Origin: Shewanella insulae
Lineage (GTDB): Bacteria; Pseudomonadota; Gammaproteobacteria; Enterobacterales; Shewanellaceae
Length of the DNA: 64,000 bases
Assembly: GCF_009831655.1 (NCBI RefSeq)
Contig: NZ_WRPA01000013.1
Location: 62,001 to 126,000 of the forward strand
Direction of reading: 5' to 3'
This document shows positions 1 to 8,657 of this stretch, piece by piece. The notes under the pieces are model-generated. The model worked only from the letters and a program-made list of their open reading frames with translations, had not been told where the DNA came from and ran no database searches. The translations under genes and the position numbers were made by a program. Every line of letters starts with the position of its first letter. Within the stretch, counting starts at the first letter, position 1.

Positions 1-1
1 T

Positions 2-127
2 GCCCGGCAGCAGTGCCTGCAGATGACCTCCTGTCAGGAGGCCAAATACTTCGCCAGTCATTGCCCCGGATTTGAGGTTAATGTGGGTGACACGCCCTGT
101 GTGCAACTCTGGTGTAAATCAAATTAA
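2..127 (+). CDS. C-terminal end of an Excalibur-domain protein (partial)
   Basis: An open frame enters from the left edge and stops at TAA 125-127. Its 41 residues carry the cysteine spacing of the Excalibur calcium-binding domain: CLQMTSCQEAKYF near the start, then a CP pair, then PC and WC at the end. In the family this small extracellular-type domain often ends proteins with an N-terminal cold-shock or DUF1294 membrane part, but that part is outside the window. The gene converges on the NlpE-like lipoprotein gene with a 15-bp gap. Confidence 0.6.
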   Translation, partial: ARQQCLQMTSCQEAKYFASHCPGFEVNVGDTPCVQLWCKSN

Positions 128-142
128 GTCTGACAGGCAATA

Positions 143-601
143 TCAATTGGCTTTCAACAGTTGATATTGCTGGGCAAGTACTCCCTTAATCCGCTCTCCC
201 TTATCGTCCAGCATGAAGAGAATATTCTCACCCACCTGAAGCTTCATGCCTCTGGCCTTGGCGTCTAGGGTGATCTTGCTACCCGTCTCATTCCAGTTAA
301 ATTGCCCACTGAGCGTGACATTAGCGTTAGTGCTTGGCTTGCCTAGGTATTCCTGACTCAATCGATAACTGTTGTCGCCATTGAGTTGCAACTTCATGGC
401 TATCCCCTGACAGTCTGCGCAGGGCAGGGTGCCCCGATAGAGTCCTGGCCAATCCAAGGCATTACGGCTGGTGTCGCCAAGGGGCACCGCAGGCGCAGAG
501 ACCTGTGGCTCAGGCGTTGGGGGTTCTGGCTGACGGGATTGCTGGGCGCAGGCACCGAGGGCCAGCAGCGCTAGTGGGAGGAGTCTTGCACTAATCTTCA
601 T
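143..601 (-). CDS. NlpE N-terminal-domain lipoprotein
   Basis: This 152-residue outer-membrane-type lipoprotein has an N-terminal signal with lipobox LGAC (Cys18), a Pro-rich linker (residues 24-40) and then a single NlpE N-terminal barrel. The hallmark is WPGLYRGTLPCADCQGI, with the CADC pair at 61-64. In E. coli NlpE (CutF) the same CxxC barrel is followed by a second OB-fold domain that signals surface contact to Cpx. That domain is absent here, so a copper or envelope stress role is only inferred. It converges with the upstream Excalibur gene. Confidence 0.75.
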   Translation of the reverse strand: MKISARLLPLALLALGACAQQSRQPEPPTPEPQVSAPAVPLGDTSRNALDWPGLYRGTLPCADCQGIAMKLQLNGDNSYRLSQEYLGKPSTNANVTLSGQFNWNETGSKITLDAKARGMKLQVGENILFMLDDKGERIKGVLAQQYQLLKAN

Positions 602-807
602 CGTCTCTTCCTTAATGAGATAAGCTAATCCCTAATAATAGGGGAGTCTGCTTGCTTTAAGCGTGTCAGCACACTTTAGCCCGTCTTCTCTGTGCTTTCA
701 AAGTGGATTTAGCGATGCTGCACTCGGCCAGCAGCTTAAACAACGGCCCCGAAAAATTAGGCTAGACTGTGAATTATCCAATTGTAATTTATTATGAAAC
801 TTGAGTT

Positions 808-1728
808 ATGGCCAATGTATGTGTTTCAGTGAGAGCGAACTTTATTTGCCGCCTGCGTAGATTAATACCATCGCCTGGTTTTTGGCCGGTCTGCCGTTTG
901 CTTTTGGTCTTGGGCCTAGTGTGGCTGACGTTATTTCCTGTCGCCAGCCAGGCCGATGATGGTGCAATGCCCGTCGGCATTGAGACGGCGCCCCAGCCTT
1001 TAAACTTGCCGATTAATAAGCCCGCTCTCATCAGCATTTCAAATGACTATCCGCCTTTCTATTCGCCCTACCTGCCTTCCCAAGGGGTTATCTATCATCT
1101 GGCCCAGGCTGTGTTTCAGCATGCAGGTTATCCTATGTCTCATCGTTACTATCCCTTTGCCCGAGCCAAGGCCATGATGAAGAAAGGTGATGCGGATGTA
1201 ATTCTTGGAGTCTGGCATCGTCCATCGCGGGAGGAGTGGATTGCTTTTTCTGCCCCCCTGCTGTCGGTCAACATAGTGTTCTATAAGAGAATTGAGTCGC
1301 AGATAGCTTTTGAGACCATGGCGGATCTTAGCCGATATCGCATTGGTATCGGCCGAGGATATGCTAATCCGGTGGCATTTCAGAATGCCAATCTGAAAAC
1401 AGAGGATGCCAGTTCAGATAAAGTCAATTTAAAGAAGCTGCTCGCCGGGCGAATCGACTTAGTGTTGATCAGTGAAGATGTGGCGCAATACCTTATCGCA
1501 CAATCCGGTGACAAGTTTAAGGATAAGTTTGAGGTGGTAGGTGAGCCATTAGGCGTGGAACTGTTTCATCTTGGAGTGTCGAAAAAGCTGCCTGACCATC
1601 AGAAGATTCTTGATGATTTCAATGTGAGCCTGGCCGAGCTGCAAGGCAGTGGTGAGCTGAGTAAGATACTGGCAGCCCATGGTTTTGAACGCAATGCCTA
1701 TTGGCTGCAGCAACAGGCCAGCCGTTAG
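808..1728 (+). CDS. Periplasmic substrate-binding protein, SBP_bac_3 type
   Basis: This 306-residue protein has a basic N-terminus, a hydrophobic segment at about 29-46 and an Ala-rich cleavage region ending near ASQADD, so it should be exported. The mature part fits the family 3 solute-binding fold: an early ISNDYPPFYSP strand and loop, a YPFARAKAMMKKGDADVILG lobe hinge and a late DLVLISEDVAQYL segment. No permease or ATPase gene is adjacent, as is common for orphan Shewanella members that may bind amino acids. The first ATG was taken; a shorter start near the hydrophobic stretch is possible. Ligand unknown. Confidence 0.7.
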   Translation: MANVCVSVRANFICRLRRLIPSPGFWPVCRLLLVLGLVWLTLFPVASQADDGAMPVGIETAPQPLNLPINKPALISISNDYPPFYSPYLPSQGVIYHLAQAVFQHAGYPMSHRYYPFARAKAMMKKGDADVILGVWHRPSREEWIAFSAPLLSVNIVFYKRIESQIAFETMADLSRYRIGIGRGYANPVAFQNANLKTEDASSDKVNLKKLLAGRIDLVLISEDVAQYLIAQSGDKFKDKFEVVGEPLGVELFHLGVSKKLPDHQKILDDFNVSLAELQGSGELSKILAAHGFERNAYWLQQQASR

Positions 1729-1749
1729 TTCATCTGTGGCGGCAAATGT

Positions 1750-2376
1750 TTAGGCTGAGTGAGTGGCCGATGGGGTCACTATTAGGGGGAGGGGCACATC
1801 CCAATGCTCGGTAGGCAAGGCTGCAACCCGTTGACAGTCATGGGCATAACCAATGGGATAGGGTTTACCTCTTAACTGCCAGTCATTCAGGCAGCGATCA
1901 TAATAGCCGCCGCCCATCCCCATGCGATTGCCCTGCTCATCGAAGGCCACCAGAGGCGTGATAATCACATCGAGCTCCTGAGGCAAGATCATCTCAATGA
2001 TGTTGAGCTTAGGCTCCCAGATTTTTAGGCGATTCTGGATCAGATGGCTAGTGGGATGATATTTAAAAAACAGCAGGTTACCTCGTGAAAAAGGGTGCAG
2101 ACGTGGCAGATAGACGTTAATGCCTGCCTGCCACAGGGTTTCAATCAGGGGCTGGGTATCTAGCTCGCCGTCACTGGTCAGGTAAAGCGCCACATGTTTG
2201 GCCTGACGTTGGTAAATAATATCCATCAGTCTGCTGGCCGCCTCTTGGGCAACTCGTTTCTGAGCCTCGGCGGGAATTGCCCGTCTCGCAATGCGGATCT
2301 GATTTCTAATCGCCTGACGATTTTCCTGATTGGCGGCGCTCGGCGCAAAGGCTGGTTTCAATATCCTTAACTCCAT
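1750..2376 (-). CDS. fau: 5-formyltetrahydrofolate cyclo-ligase
   Basis: This 208-residue cytosolic enzyme converts 5-formyl-THF to 5,10-methenyl-THF with ATP, recycling a folate by-product of glycine/serine metabolism. The C-terminal GMGGGYYDRCL motif is the family signature, and the N-terminal RxxIRxxxxxARRAIP region fits the ATP-binding start. It lies directly downstream of 6S RNA, the arrangement seen in E. coli (ssrS-fau), so readthrough from the 6S promoter could supply its mRNA. Here a repeated terminator array separates the two. The product also fits with the nearby glycine cleavage operon, which makes one-carbon folates. Confidence 0.92.
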   Translation of the reverse strand: MELRILKPAFAPSAANQENRQAIRNQIRIARRAIPAEAQKRVAQEAASRLMDIIYQRQAKHVALYLTSDGELDTQPLIETLWQAGINVYLPRLHPFSRGNLLFFKYHPTSHLIQNRLKIWEPKLNIIEMILPQELDVIITPLVAFDEQGNRMGMGGGYYDRCLNDWQLRGKPYPIGYAHDCQRVAALPTEHWDVPLPLIVTPSATHSA

Positions 2377-2490
2377 TAAAGGCTGTCATCTATTCTATCT
2401 GATTAGCGCAGTCTAGCTCTGTTGCCATTGTACTTTCAACTGCTCGGCAATTTAGCTGGTGGGCAGAGGCGAGCAGTTTGCTAGGGATAC

Positions 2491-2534
2491 AAAAAAGCCA
2501 GAAGGTTATCTTTTCAGATCAATACCTTCTGGCT
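2491..2534 (-). terminator. Repeated terminator, unit 4
   Basis: Last copy of the array. GCCAGAAGGT pairs perfectly with ACCTTCTGGC, and six U follow. It is the one nearest fau. Confidence 0.8.
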
Positions 2535-2623
2535 TCTTAATTTGAATTGCTCTCCAAGATGCCGTTATCTGTGTAGCTCTTGAACCCACATAGGCTTCGA
2601 GGCGGGCAGTTTGCGTGGGGTAT

Positions 2624-2668
2624 AAAAAAGGCCAGAAGGTGACCTTTTCTGATCAATGCCTTCCAGCC
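2624..2668 (-). terminator. Repeated terminator, unit 3
   Basis: Third copy, same two-wobble stem as unit 2 and a run of six U. Confidence 0.75.
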
Positions 2669-2758
2669 TCTCTAATTTGAATTGCTCCCCAAGATGCCGT
2701 TATCTGTGTAGCTCTTGAACCCACATAGGTTTCGAGGCGGGCAGTTTGCGTGGGGTAT

Positions 2759-2803
2759 AAAAAGGCCAGAAGGTGACCTTTTCTGATCAATGCCTTCCAG
2801 CCT
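2759..2803 (-). terminator. Repeated terminator, unit 2
   Basis: Same hairpin in the next repeat unit. The stem is kept in RNA through two G-U wobbles (GGCUGGAAGG against CCUUCUGGCC), followed by a U tract. Confidence 0.75.
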
Positions 2804-2892
2804 CTCTAATTTGAATTGCTCCCCAAGATGCCGTTACCTGTGTGGCCCTTGAACCCATAAGGGTTTCGAGGCGGGATGCTTGCTTGGGATAT

Positions 2893-2935
2893 AAAAAAGC
2901 CAGAAGGTTATCTTTTTAGATCAATACCTTCTGGC
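2893..2935 (-). terminator. Rho-independent terminator of 6S RNA (unit 1)
   Basis: On the minus strand GCCAGAAGGT (plus 2899-2908) pairs with ACCTTCTGGC (2926-2935), a perfect 10-bp stem, followed by a run of U from the plus-strand AAAAAA. It stands right after the mature 6S end. Confidence 0.85.
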
Positions 2936-2946
2936 CTCTCTAATTT

Positions 2947-3134
2947 GAATTGCTCCCCAAGATGCCGTTACCGGTGTAGCCCTTGAACCGTAGGTTCAAG
3001 GCGGGTAAATGATTAAATCCTAAGGCTTCTCGGTTCGCGCCGAGCTTGCGCAATGTCATTAAAACATTCACCCTGAGTTTGTAAATATCGGCACAGGGAC
3101 ATAACCGACTCACGCACACCACAGGGAGCAAAAT
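2947..3134 (-). ncRNA. ssrS: 6S RNA
   Basis: 6S RNA imitates an open promoter and binds the sigma70 RNA polymerase holoenzyme, lowering transcription in stationary phase. On the minus strand the conserved blocks GTCCCTGTGCCGATATTT, GAACCGAGAAGCCTTA and the tail CGGCATCTTGGGGAGCAA closely match E. coli 6S in order and spacing. The 5' end (TTTGCTCCC) is complementary to the 3' end (GGGAGCAA), giving the closing stem and a length near 188 nt. It lies between zapA and fau as in E. coli. A 63-codon open frame over it is an accident. Ends are estimates to within a few bases. Confidence 0.9.
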
Positions 3135-3207
3135 TGTTGCGTATCGACCTCATCGGTCGGGCAGTGATTTCAATGATAAATCACTTCGCCTCACGCGTAA
3201 TTACAGT

Positions 3208-3516
3208 TTAATCGCCTTTTGTTGCGCGCTCAACCAGCGCACTCTCTAAGGTCGACTGCAGCAGACCGATTTTTTCATCCATCTGCTTAATATAATCTTG
3301 ATTCTTCTTCTGTTCTTCCAATAACTCGTAGCCAATATTTAACGCTGCCATGATGGCAATTTCTTCCCGGCTAAGGTTATTGGTTCTAGCACGCAGGGAA
3401 CTCAGCTGCTTTTCCAGCTTGTTGGCCACATGACGCAAGGCATCTTCCTGTCCTATCGGACAAGCGATGGAGTAGGTGCGGCCCAATAAGCTAATCTCGA
3501 TAGCATGGCTACTCAT
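3208..3516 (-). CDS. zapA: Cell division protein ZapA
   Basis: ZapA (102 residues) binds FtsZ and bundles protofilaments at the division ring. The N-terminal part (about 1-45: a beta strand ISLLGRTYSIACP, then EDALRHVANKLEKQL) is the ZapA head. The rest is a long helix (LSREEIAIMAALNIGYELLEEQKKN) forming the coiled-coil dimer stalk. It is transcribed towards 6S RNA and fau as in E. coli, and divergently from ygfB with a promoter gap of about 280 bp. Confidence 0.93.
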   Translation of the reverse strand: MSSHAIEISLLGRTYSIACPIGQEDALRHVANKLEKQLSSLRARTNNLSREEIAIMAALNIGYELLEEQKKNQDYIKQMDEKIGLLQSTLESALVERATKGD

Positions 3517-3799
3517 TTGCGATGTAGATCCTTTTATCCTGTCGTTGAGCGGACTATATCGGGCTGCCCTGGAAAGTGCAATAACACTGGGGCCTTAATA
3601 ACACTTTGTTAGATTAAATGTTGTTTAGATAACCAATAGCTTAGCCCTGACGGTCTAAGGCTGTGTGAATAGTGCGCAAGGGCCATGGTGGCTTAGCTCT
3701 GCCTGAGTCGTAACCTGGCCTTTGGGCTATGCTTTTGGCTTGGTCGCGCAGGCCAGATCTGCTAGCATGTCCTGAGTGATATTATGATTGGAACACCTT

Positions 3800-4372
3800 A
3801 TGGCAACCCCTCCCTCTTTACGCATCGAAATTCTGTTCGCCGAGCTTAACGCCGCCGATATTGCCCAACATCCCGTTGAAGTCCATGGCTCCCTGGTGGG
3901 ACTGATCTGTGGTGGTGTCGGTCAGGCCAAGAGCGAGTGGATTAAGCCCCTACTCGAGCTGATCAACGACGGTCAGTTGCCGCCGCCTTCTCTGGTGCAG
4001 CTGCTCGAAGAGCTTTACCAAGATACCCTGGCACGTATCACAGATGCCGATTTCGGTTTCACGCCTATGGCACCGGAAGAGGAGGAGCCTCTGACCAAGC
4101 GGGTTGAGGCGCTCTCGCTATGGGTGCAGAGCTTCCTGACGGGCATCGCCATGGCGCAGCCTAGGCTCAATCGCGCCTCCAGCGACGTGAAAGAGGTGAT
4201 CCAAGATCTCGCCGAGATAGCCCAGGTAGAGTTCGATGTGGCCGAAGATGAAGAGTCTGAGGCGGCCTACATAGAGCTAATGGAGTTTGCCCGCATGGCG
4301 GCGCTGCTCTGTTACGCCGAATTCGGTCCCGAGCCGAGTGAGATCAAAGATCAAGACCCCATGATTCATTAA
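3800..4372 (+). CDS. ygfB: UPF0149 family protein YgfB
   Basis: This acidic, all-helical protein of 190 residues belongs to UPF0149 (YgfB/YecA). Family marks are the early EVHGSLVGLICGGV segment and the central ALSLWVQSFLTGIAMAQ helix. I start it at ATG 3800 (MATPPSLRIE); a TTG twelve bases upstream is in frame but unlikely. In Pseudomonas YgfB is reported to affect peptidoglycan stress signalling; its job in Shewanella is not known. In E. coli ygfB heads an operon ygfB-pepP-ubiH-ubiI. Here pepP is missing and ubiH follows after 61 bp. Confidence 0.88.
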   Translation: MATPPSLRIEILFAELNAADIAQHPVEVHGSLVGLICGGVGQAKSEWIKPLLELINDGQLPPPSLVQLLEELYQDTLARITDADFGFTPMAPEEEEPLTKRVEALSLWVQSFLTGIAMAQPRLNRASSDVKEVIQDLAEIAQVEFDVAEDEESEAAYIELMEFARMAALLCYAEFGPEPSEIKDQDPMIH

Positions 4373-4433
4373 TATTGTCTGCATTTGAAGCGGCAGGCGC
4401 CAGTTAAGCGCTTGCCAACAATAGAGAAAGTGA

Positions 4434-5675
4434 ATGACCACTTCGTCTGACCCTAAGCAGTTTGATATCGCCATCGTTGGCGGCGCCATGGCAGGTGCTA
4501 CCCTGGCCTTGGGCCTGGCCAACCTGGCACAGCAACGGCAGCAGGTGCTGCGCATCGCCCTTATTGAGGCAAACCGTCCCGGTGACGGCCATCCGGGTTT
4601 CGACGCCCGCTCCATCGCCATCGCCCAGGGCTCCATCTTCGAGCTGACCCGTCTCGGCATCTGGCCCAAGCTGGCCCATCTGGGCACGGCCATCGAGAAT
4701 ATCCATGTCTCGGATCGCGGCCATTTCGGCATGACCACACTCAATGCTAAAGATTTTCATCTGCCCTATCTGGGTCAGGTGGTGGAACTCGAGCGTGTCG
4801 GCGCCAAGCTGTTTAGCCTGCTGCTGCAAGAGGAAGTCAGCCTGTTTTGTCCCGCCAAGGTGGCCAGTATCGTTGCCGGGGTCGATGAGCAGCAGCTGAT
4901 GCTAGACGATGGCACCGCGATAAGCGCCAAGCTGGTGGTGGCGGCCGACGGGTTACATTCTAAGGTCAGACAAGATTTTAAGCTGCCGCTTGAGCAGGTG
5001 GATTTCGAGCAGGTGGCGCTGGTGGCCAACGTGCTCACCGACAAGCCCCATCAAGAATGGGCCTATGAGCGTTTCACCGACAGCGGCCCGCTGGCCATTC
5101 TGCCTATGGCCAATGTGGATGGTCAGCCCCGGGTCTCCCTGGTATGGGCCCTAGCGCCCGAACATGCCGAGCTGATGCTGGGGGCCGAGAAGAGCGCGTT
5201 TTTAGATGCGCTGCAAGATGCCTTTGGCCACCGCGCCGGGCGATTTATCGATGTGGGCGAGCGTCATGCCTATCCGTTAAAGCTCTCTTACATGGCCCGT
5301 CCCATCTATCAGCGCACCGTGTTTATCGGTAACGCGGCGCAGACGCTGCACCCTATCGCCGGTCAGGGCTTTAACCTGGGGCTTAGGGATCTGGTCTGTC
5401 TGCTGGAGGTGATCGATGAGGCGCTCGAACGCGGCGAGGATATCGGCGGCGCCAGGCTGACCCACGAATACCTCTGTCGTCGTCAGCAAGATCGCGACAC
5501 CACCATCACCAATGTCGAATTCTTAGTGCGCGGCTTCTCCAATCAGCACTGGCCCCTGGTGGCCGGGCGTAACCTGGGGCTACGCCTGCTCTCCTGGTGT
5601 CCGCCGCTCAAGACGCCCATTGCCCGCAAAGCCATGGGGTGGAAATCACCCCAATCTGCCAGTCAACTTGGATAA
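4434..5675 (+). CDS. ubiH: 2-octaprenyl-6-methoxyphenol hydroxylase UbiH
   Basis: This FAD monooxygenase (413 residues) hydroxylates C1 of the ubiquinone ring precursor. The N-terminal FAD-binding fold shows GGAMAGATLALGLA (about 16-29), the middle DG motif is VVAADGLHSKVR, and the late ribityl-binding GNAAQTLHPIAGQGFNLGLRD is diagnostic. It acts in the soluble Ubi complex at the inner membrane. It is followed 11 bp downstream by ubiI, so the two are almost certainly co-transcribed. In E. coli pepP precedes it. Confidence 0.93.
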   Translation: MTTSSDPKQFDIAIVGGAMAGATLALGLANLAQQRQQVLRIALIEANRPGDGHPGFDARSIAIAQGSIFELTRLGIWPKLAHLGTAIENIHVSDRGHFGMTTLNAKDFHLPYLGQVVELERVGAKLFSLLLQEEVSLFCPAKVASIVAGVDEQQLMLDDGTAISAKLVVAADGLHSKVRQDFKLPLEQVDFEQVALVANVLTDKPHQEWAYERFTDSGPLAILPMANVDGQPRVSLVWALAPEHAELMLGAEKSAFLDALQDAFGHRAGRFIDVGERHAYPLKLSYMARPIYQRTVFIGNAAQTLHPIAGQGFNLGLRDLVCLLEVIDEALERGEDIGGARLTHEYLCRRQQDRDTTITNVEFLVRGFSNQHWPLVAGRNLGLRLLSWCPPLKTPIARKAMGWKSPQSASQLG

Positions 5676-5686
5676 AGGATCGCTAT

Positions 5687-6895
5687 ATGTTCAGTACACA
5701 AACCTATGACGTTGCCATCATCGGCGGAGGCATGGTCGGGCTGGCAACCGCCATTGGCTTGGGGCAGGAAGGGCTGAGAGTCGTGGTGATCGATGCCGGG
5801 GAAACCCAGGCGGTATCCGGCGAGGCCAGATTAAGAGTCAGCGCCATCAACAAGGCGAGTCAGCGATTGCTTACTCATCTTGGAGCCTGGGCCTATATCG
5901 ACGAGTCTCGCGTCGGCCCTTATCAGAAAATGGCGGTGTGGGATAAGGATAGCTTGGGCAAGATAGGTTTCGATGCCCACTCTATCAGCGAGCAGACCCT
6001 GGGCAGCATCATAGAAAATGACAACATCAGCCATGCCTTGGCGACCCGTGCCGGCGAGCTAAGTGAGATAACTCATCTGGAAAATCACCGCCTGGAGAAG
6101 ATAGCCTTTGGCGAGCGTGAGGCCTGGCTGACCCTGGATAACGGCGACAACCTGTCGGCGGCCTTGGTGATCGGCGCCGACGGTGCCAACTCCTGGGTGC
6201 GCGAGCAGTGCAAGATCCCCATGACCTTCTGGGATTATGGTCATCACGCCATCGTCGCCTCGATTCGCACCGAGCTGCCCCACAATGCCACCGCCAGACA
6301 GGTGTTCTTAAGTGAAGGCCCACTGGCGTTTCTGCCACTGTTTGAACCAAATCTCTGCTCCATCGTCTGGTCGGTGCCACCGGCCAAGGCGCAGGCGTTG
6401 CTGGAGGGCGACAAGGTGCAGTTCGAGCGCAGCCTGACCGCCGCCTTCGACGGAAAGCTGGGCATGTGCACGCTCGAGAGCGAGCCCCAGGCCTTCCCGC
6501 TGCGGATGCGTTATGCCCGTCACTTTGCCCGTCACCGTCTGGTACTTGCCGGAGATGCGGCCCACACCATACATCCGCTGGCTGGTCAGGGGGTTAACCT
6601 GGGCTTCTTAGACGCCGCAGCCATTATCGAGACCCTGAGCGAACTCAAGGCCAAGGGCAAGGATATCGGCGATTATGCCAATTTACGTCCGCTAGAGCGT
6701 TGGCGTAAGGCGGATGCGCTGGAGATGATCGCGGCGATGGAAGGTTTCAAGCGACTGTTCGAGGGCGGTAATCCGGTGAAAAAAGCCCTGCGGGATCTGG
6801 GACTCAACCTAGTAGATAACCTTTCTCCTGTGAAAACACTGTTTATGCAACAGGCTATGGGTAACAAAACCCGCTTGCCTGAGCTGTGTAAATAA
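5687..6895 (+). CDS. ubiI: Ubiquinone C5-hydroxylase UbiI (VisC)
   Basis: A second UbiH/UbiF-family FAD monooxygenase, 402 residues. It shows GGGMVGLATAIGLG at the N-terminus, ADGANSWVR in the middle and GDAAHTIHPLAGQGVNLGF near residue 290. Placement directly after ubiH and before gcvT matches E. coli visC/ubiI, which carries out C5 hydroxylation. A UbiF-type C6 role cannot be ruled out from sequence alone. The start is ATG 5687 (MFSTQTYDVAIIGGG); the frame is open 30 codons upstream into ubiH, but the FAD motif would then sit too deep. Confidence 0.88.
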   Translation: MFSTQTYDVAIIGGGMVGLATAIGLGQEGLRVVVIDAGETQAVSGEARLRVSAINKASQRLLTHLGAWAYIDESRVGPYQKMAVWDKDSLGKIGFDAHSISEQTLGSIIENDNISHALATRAGELSEITHLENHRLEKIAFGEREAWLTLDNGDNLSAALVIGADGANSWVREQCKIPMTFWDYGHHAIVASIRTELPHNATARQVFLSEGPLAFLPLFEPNLCSIVWSVPPAKAQALLEGDKVQFERSLTAAFDGKLGMCTLESEPQAFPLRMRYARHFARHRLVLAGDAAHTIHPLAGQGVNLGFLDAAAIIETLSELKAKGKDIGDYANLRPLERWRKADALEMIAAMEGFKRLFEGGNPVKKALRDLGLNLVDNLSPVKTLFMQQAMGNKTRLPELCK

Positions 6896-7369
6896 GCTGG
6901 AAAAAAATGCGGCACCTTATCATTTTGTTTTTAAATACAAGTGGTTGACATCATTTGATTTGATATACGGTTTTTCATGTAACAAAACTACATTTTTAAC
7001 ATGAGAAAAAGTAATGGGAAAATGGTTCGGATTAGAAAATTCTCTTGTATACAAAACTGTGACGCAAGGTATAATTTCGCCGCATTTTGATACCAAGCGC
7101 GTATCTTAAAACAGAATTTGTTGATGCATCTTATTCGACGCAATTGATGCAAAAACTCATCTTTGCAATCACATCCTGGCCCTACGTACCCTAGGTTCAG
7201 GTGTGTCAGTTCGAGGTGGTTCACCATGACCGCCTGCTTCGCTACCGCCTATTGATGACAAGATAGTGCTTGACCGACCCTTTCGGCCTTTGCCCCATTT
7301 CATCAATTTTGCCTAGCGCTGAGGCACCGCCAGGTAAGACCCGAAAAGGGCAAAAAAGAAGAGATAATA
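6896..7369 (+). promoter_or_regulatory. Long leader of the gcv operon; no riboswitch recognised
   Basis: This 474-bp gap holds the likely gcvT promoter and leader. A TATAAT box lies at 7070-7075. TTGTAT at 7045-7050 could be the -35 (19-bp spacer) and forms the perfect palindrome TTGTATACAA (7045-7054), a plausible operator. A start near 7082 would leave an untranslated leader of about 288 nt. Near its 3' end CCCTTTCGG can pair with CCGAAAAGGG. I looked for the glycine riboswitch core and its tandem aptamers on the plus strand and do not see them. The end of ubiI has no clear terminator, so readthrough is possible. Confidence 0.45.
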
Positions 7370-8464
7370 ATGGCTAATAAAACTGTACTCTTTAACAAGC
7401 ACCTAGAAGCTAACGCCAAAATGGTCGACTTTCACGGTTGGGACATGCCGCTAAACTACGGCTCTCAAATCGAAGAACACCATGTTGTGCGTCAAGACGC
7501 AGGTATGTTTGACGTGTCTCACATGACAGTAGTAGATGTTACGGGTGCTGAGGCCTGTGATTTTCTTCGTAAACTACTGGCCAACGACGTCGCCAAACTC
7601 AAGGTGCCGGGTAAGGCACTCTACGGTGGCATGTTAGACCACAACGCAGGCGTTATCGACGACCTGATCACCTATTATCTCAGCGACACCCATTACCGTA
7701 TCGTAGTGAACTCGGCCACTCGCGAGAAAGACCTCGCCTGGATCACCGAACAAGTTAAAGGCTATGACGTGACCGTCACCGAGCGTCCTGAGCTGGCGAT
7801 GATCGCCGTTCAAGGGCCTAACGCTAAGGCGAAAGCAGCCGCGGTATTTTCCGACGAGCAAAACACAGCGGTCGAAGGCATGAAGCCTTTTTTCGGTGTG
7901 CAGTCTGGCTCTCTCTTCATCGCGACCACAGGTTACACAGGCGAAGCCGGTTACGAGATCATCGTACCCGAGACGGAAGCCGAAGCCCTGTGGCAAGCGC
8001 TGCTAGACGCTGGCGTTAAGCCGTGTGGTCTGGGCGCCCGCGACACCCTACGTTTAGAAGCAGGCATGAACCTGTACGGCCAAGACATGGACGAGAGCGT
8101 TAACCCGCTGGCGGCCAACATGGGCTGGACCATCGCCTGGGAACCCGAAGACCGTGACTTCATCGGTCGCGAAGCGCTAGCCGCTATCAAAGCCGCCGGC
8201 GCTGACAAGCTAGTTGGCCTGGTGATGGAAGCTAAGGGCGTACTGCGCACCGGCATGCCAGTCTTCTTCACCGACGCAGACGGCGTTGAGCAGCAAGGTA
8301 CTATCACCAGCGGCACCTTCTCACCTACCTTAGGTTACTCTATCGCCATGGCCCGCGTGCCGAATTCTGTTGGCGATGTCGCAGAAGTAGAGATGCGTAA
8401 GAAGCGCGTCCCTGTTAAAGTGATCGCACCTAGCTTCGTGCGCAACGGTAAGCAGGCCTTCTAA
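7370..8464 (+). CDS. gcvT: Glycine cleavage system T protein (aminomethyltransferase)
   Basis: T protein (364 residues) moves the aminomethyl carbon from H-protein to tetrahydrofolate, releasing ammonia and making 5,10-methylene-THF. Family features are [20 protein letters not shown] near residue 26, DVSHM, the central folate-site [11 protein letters not shown], and [18 protein letters not shown] followed by PLAANMGWT. Length matches the E. coli enzyme. It is first of gcvT-gcvH-gcvP; the next gene is 193 bp downstream. The ribosome site is a GAAGAGAT-like purine run before ATG. Confidence 0.96.
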   Translation: MANKTVLFNKHLEANAKMVDFHGWDMPLNYGSQIEEHHVVRQDAGMFDVSHMTVVDVTGAEACDFLRKLLANDVAKLKVPGKALYGGMLDHNAGVIDDLITYYLSDTHYRIVVNSATREKDLAWITEQVKGYDVTVTERPELAMIAVQGPNAKAKAAAVFSDEQNTAVEGMKPFFGVQSGSLFIATTGYTGEAGYEIIVPETEAEALWQALLDAGVKPCGLGARDTLRLEAGMNLYGQDMDESVNPLAANMGWTIAWEPEDRDFIGREALAAIKAAGADKLVGLVMEAKGVLRTGMPVFFTDADGVEQQGTITSGTFSPTLGYSIAMARVPNSVGDVAEVEMRKKRVPVKVIAPSFVRNGKQAF

Positions 8465-8657
8465 CTGTTTGATAAGGGTTATCCCTGTTTAGCCGTCAGG
8501 CTGCCAAAAGGGCAATAGCGGGGCCGGGTTGCTCTACCTAAGCAACTCGGACCAAAGCTGCTAAAATATCGGCTAACCCAGTCGAACGACAGGCGCTTGA
8601 GTGGTTATACAGTCTTAGTTTTTAAAATTTAGCACTACGGAACAAGGAACAAAAATA
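8465..8657 (+). promoter_or_regulatory. Structured spacer between gcvT and gcvH
   Basis: The 193-bp spacer is unusually long for genes of one operon. It holds a hairpin CCGGGTTGCT/AGCAACTCGG at 8524-8550 (one mismatch, 7-base loop) and a longer-range complement TTAGCCG/CGGCTAA. No terminator-like U run follows, so it may be a processing site or translational element. A weak internal promoter before gcvH cannot be excluded. Confidence 0.35.

Larger units (their letters stand above)
2467..2946 (-). repeat. Tandem array of 6S RNA 3'-tail plus terminator units
   Basis: Three extra copies of the last roughly 65 nt of 6S RNA, each followed by its own terminator hairpin, follow the intact gene. The anchor TTTGAATTGCTC starts at 2541, 2676 and 2811 (plus strand), matching 2944 at the true 6S end, so the period is 135, 135 and 133 bp. 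Units at 2676 and 2811 are almost identical; the outer ones differ slightly. The array fades out around 2467. The copies lack the 5' half of 6S, so they cannot form its closing stem. Confidence 0.9.

Noticed and set aside
2940..3131. 63-codon open frame on the minus strand
   Set aside because: It lies over the 6S RNA, and its DNA matches 6S blocks and the closing stem rather than a protein.
6027..6380. Arg-rich minus-strand frame inside ubiI
   Set aside because: Shadow of a GC-rich real gene; no ribosome site or recognisable domain.
7082..7369. Possible glycine riboswitch ahead of gcvT
   Set aside because: I looked for the conserved aptamer core and a second tandem aptamer and did not find them. 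Only the long leader and a loose stem are supported.
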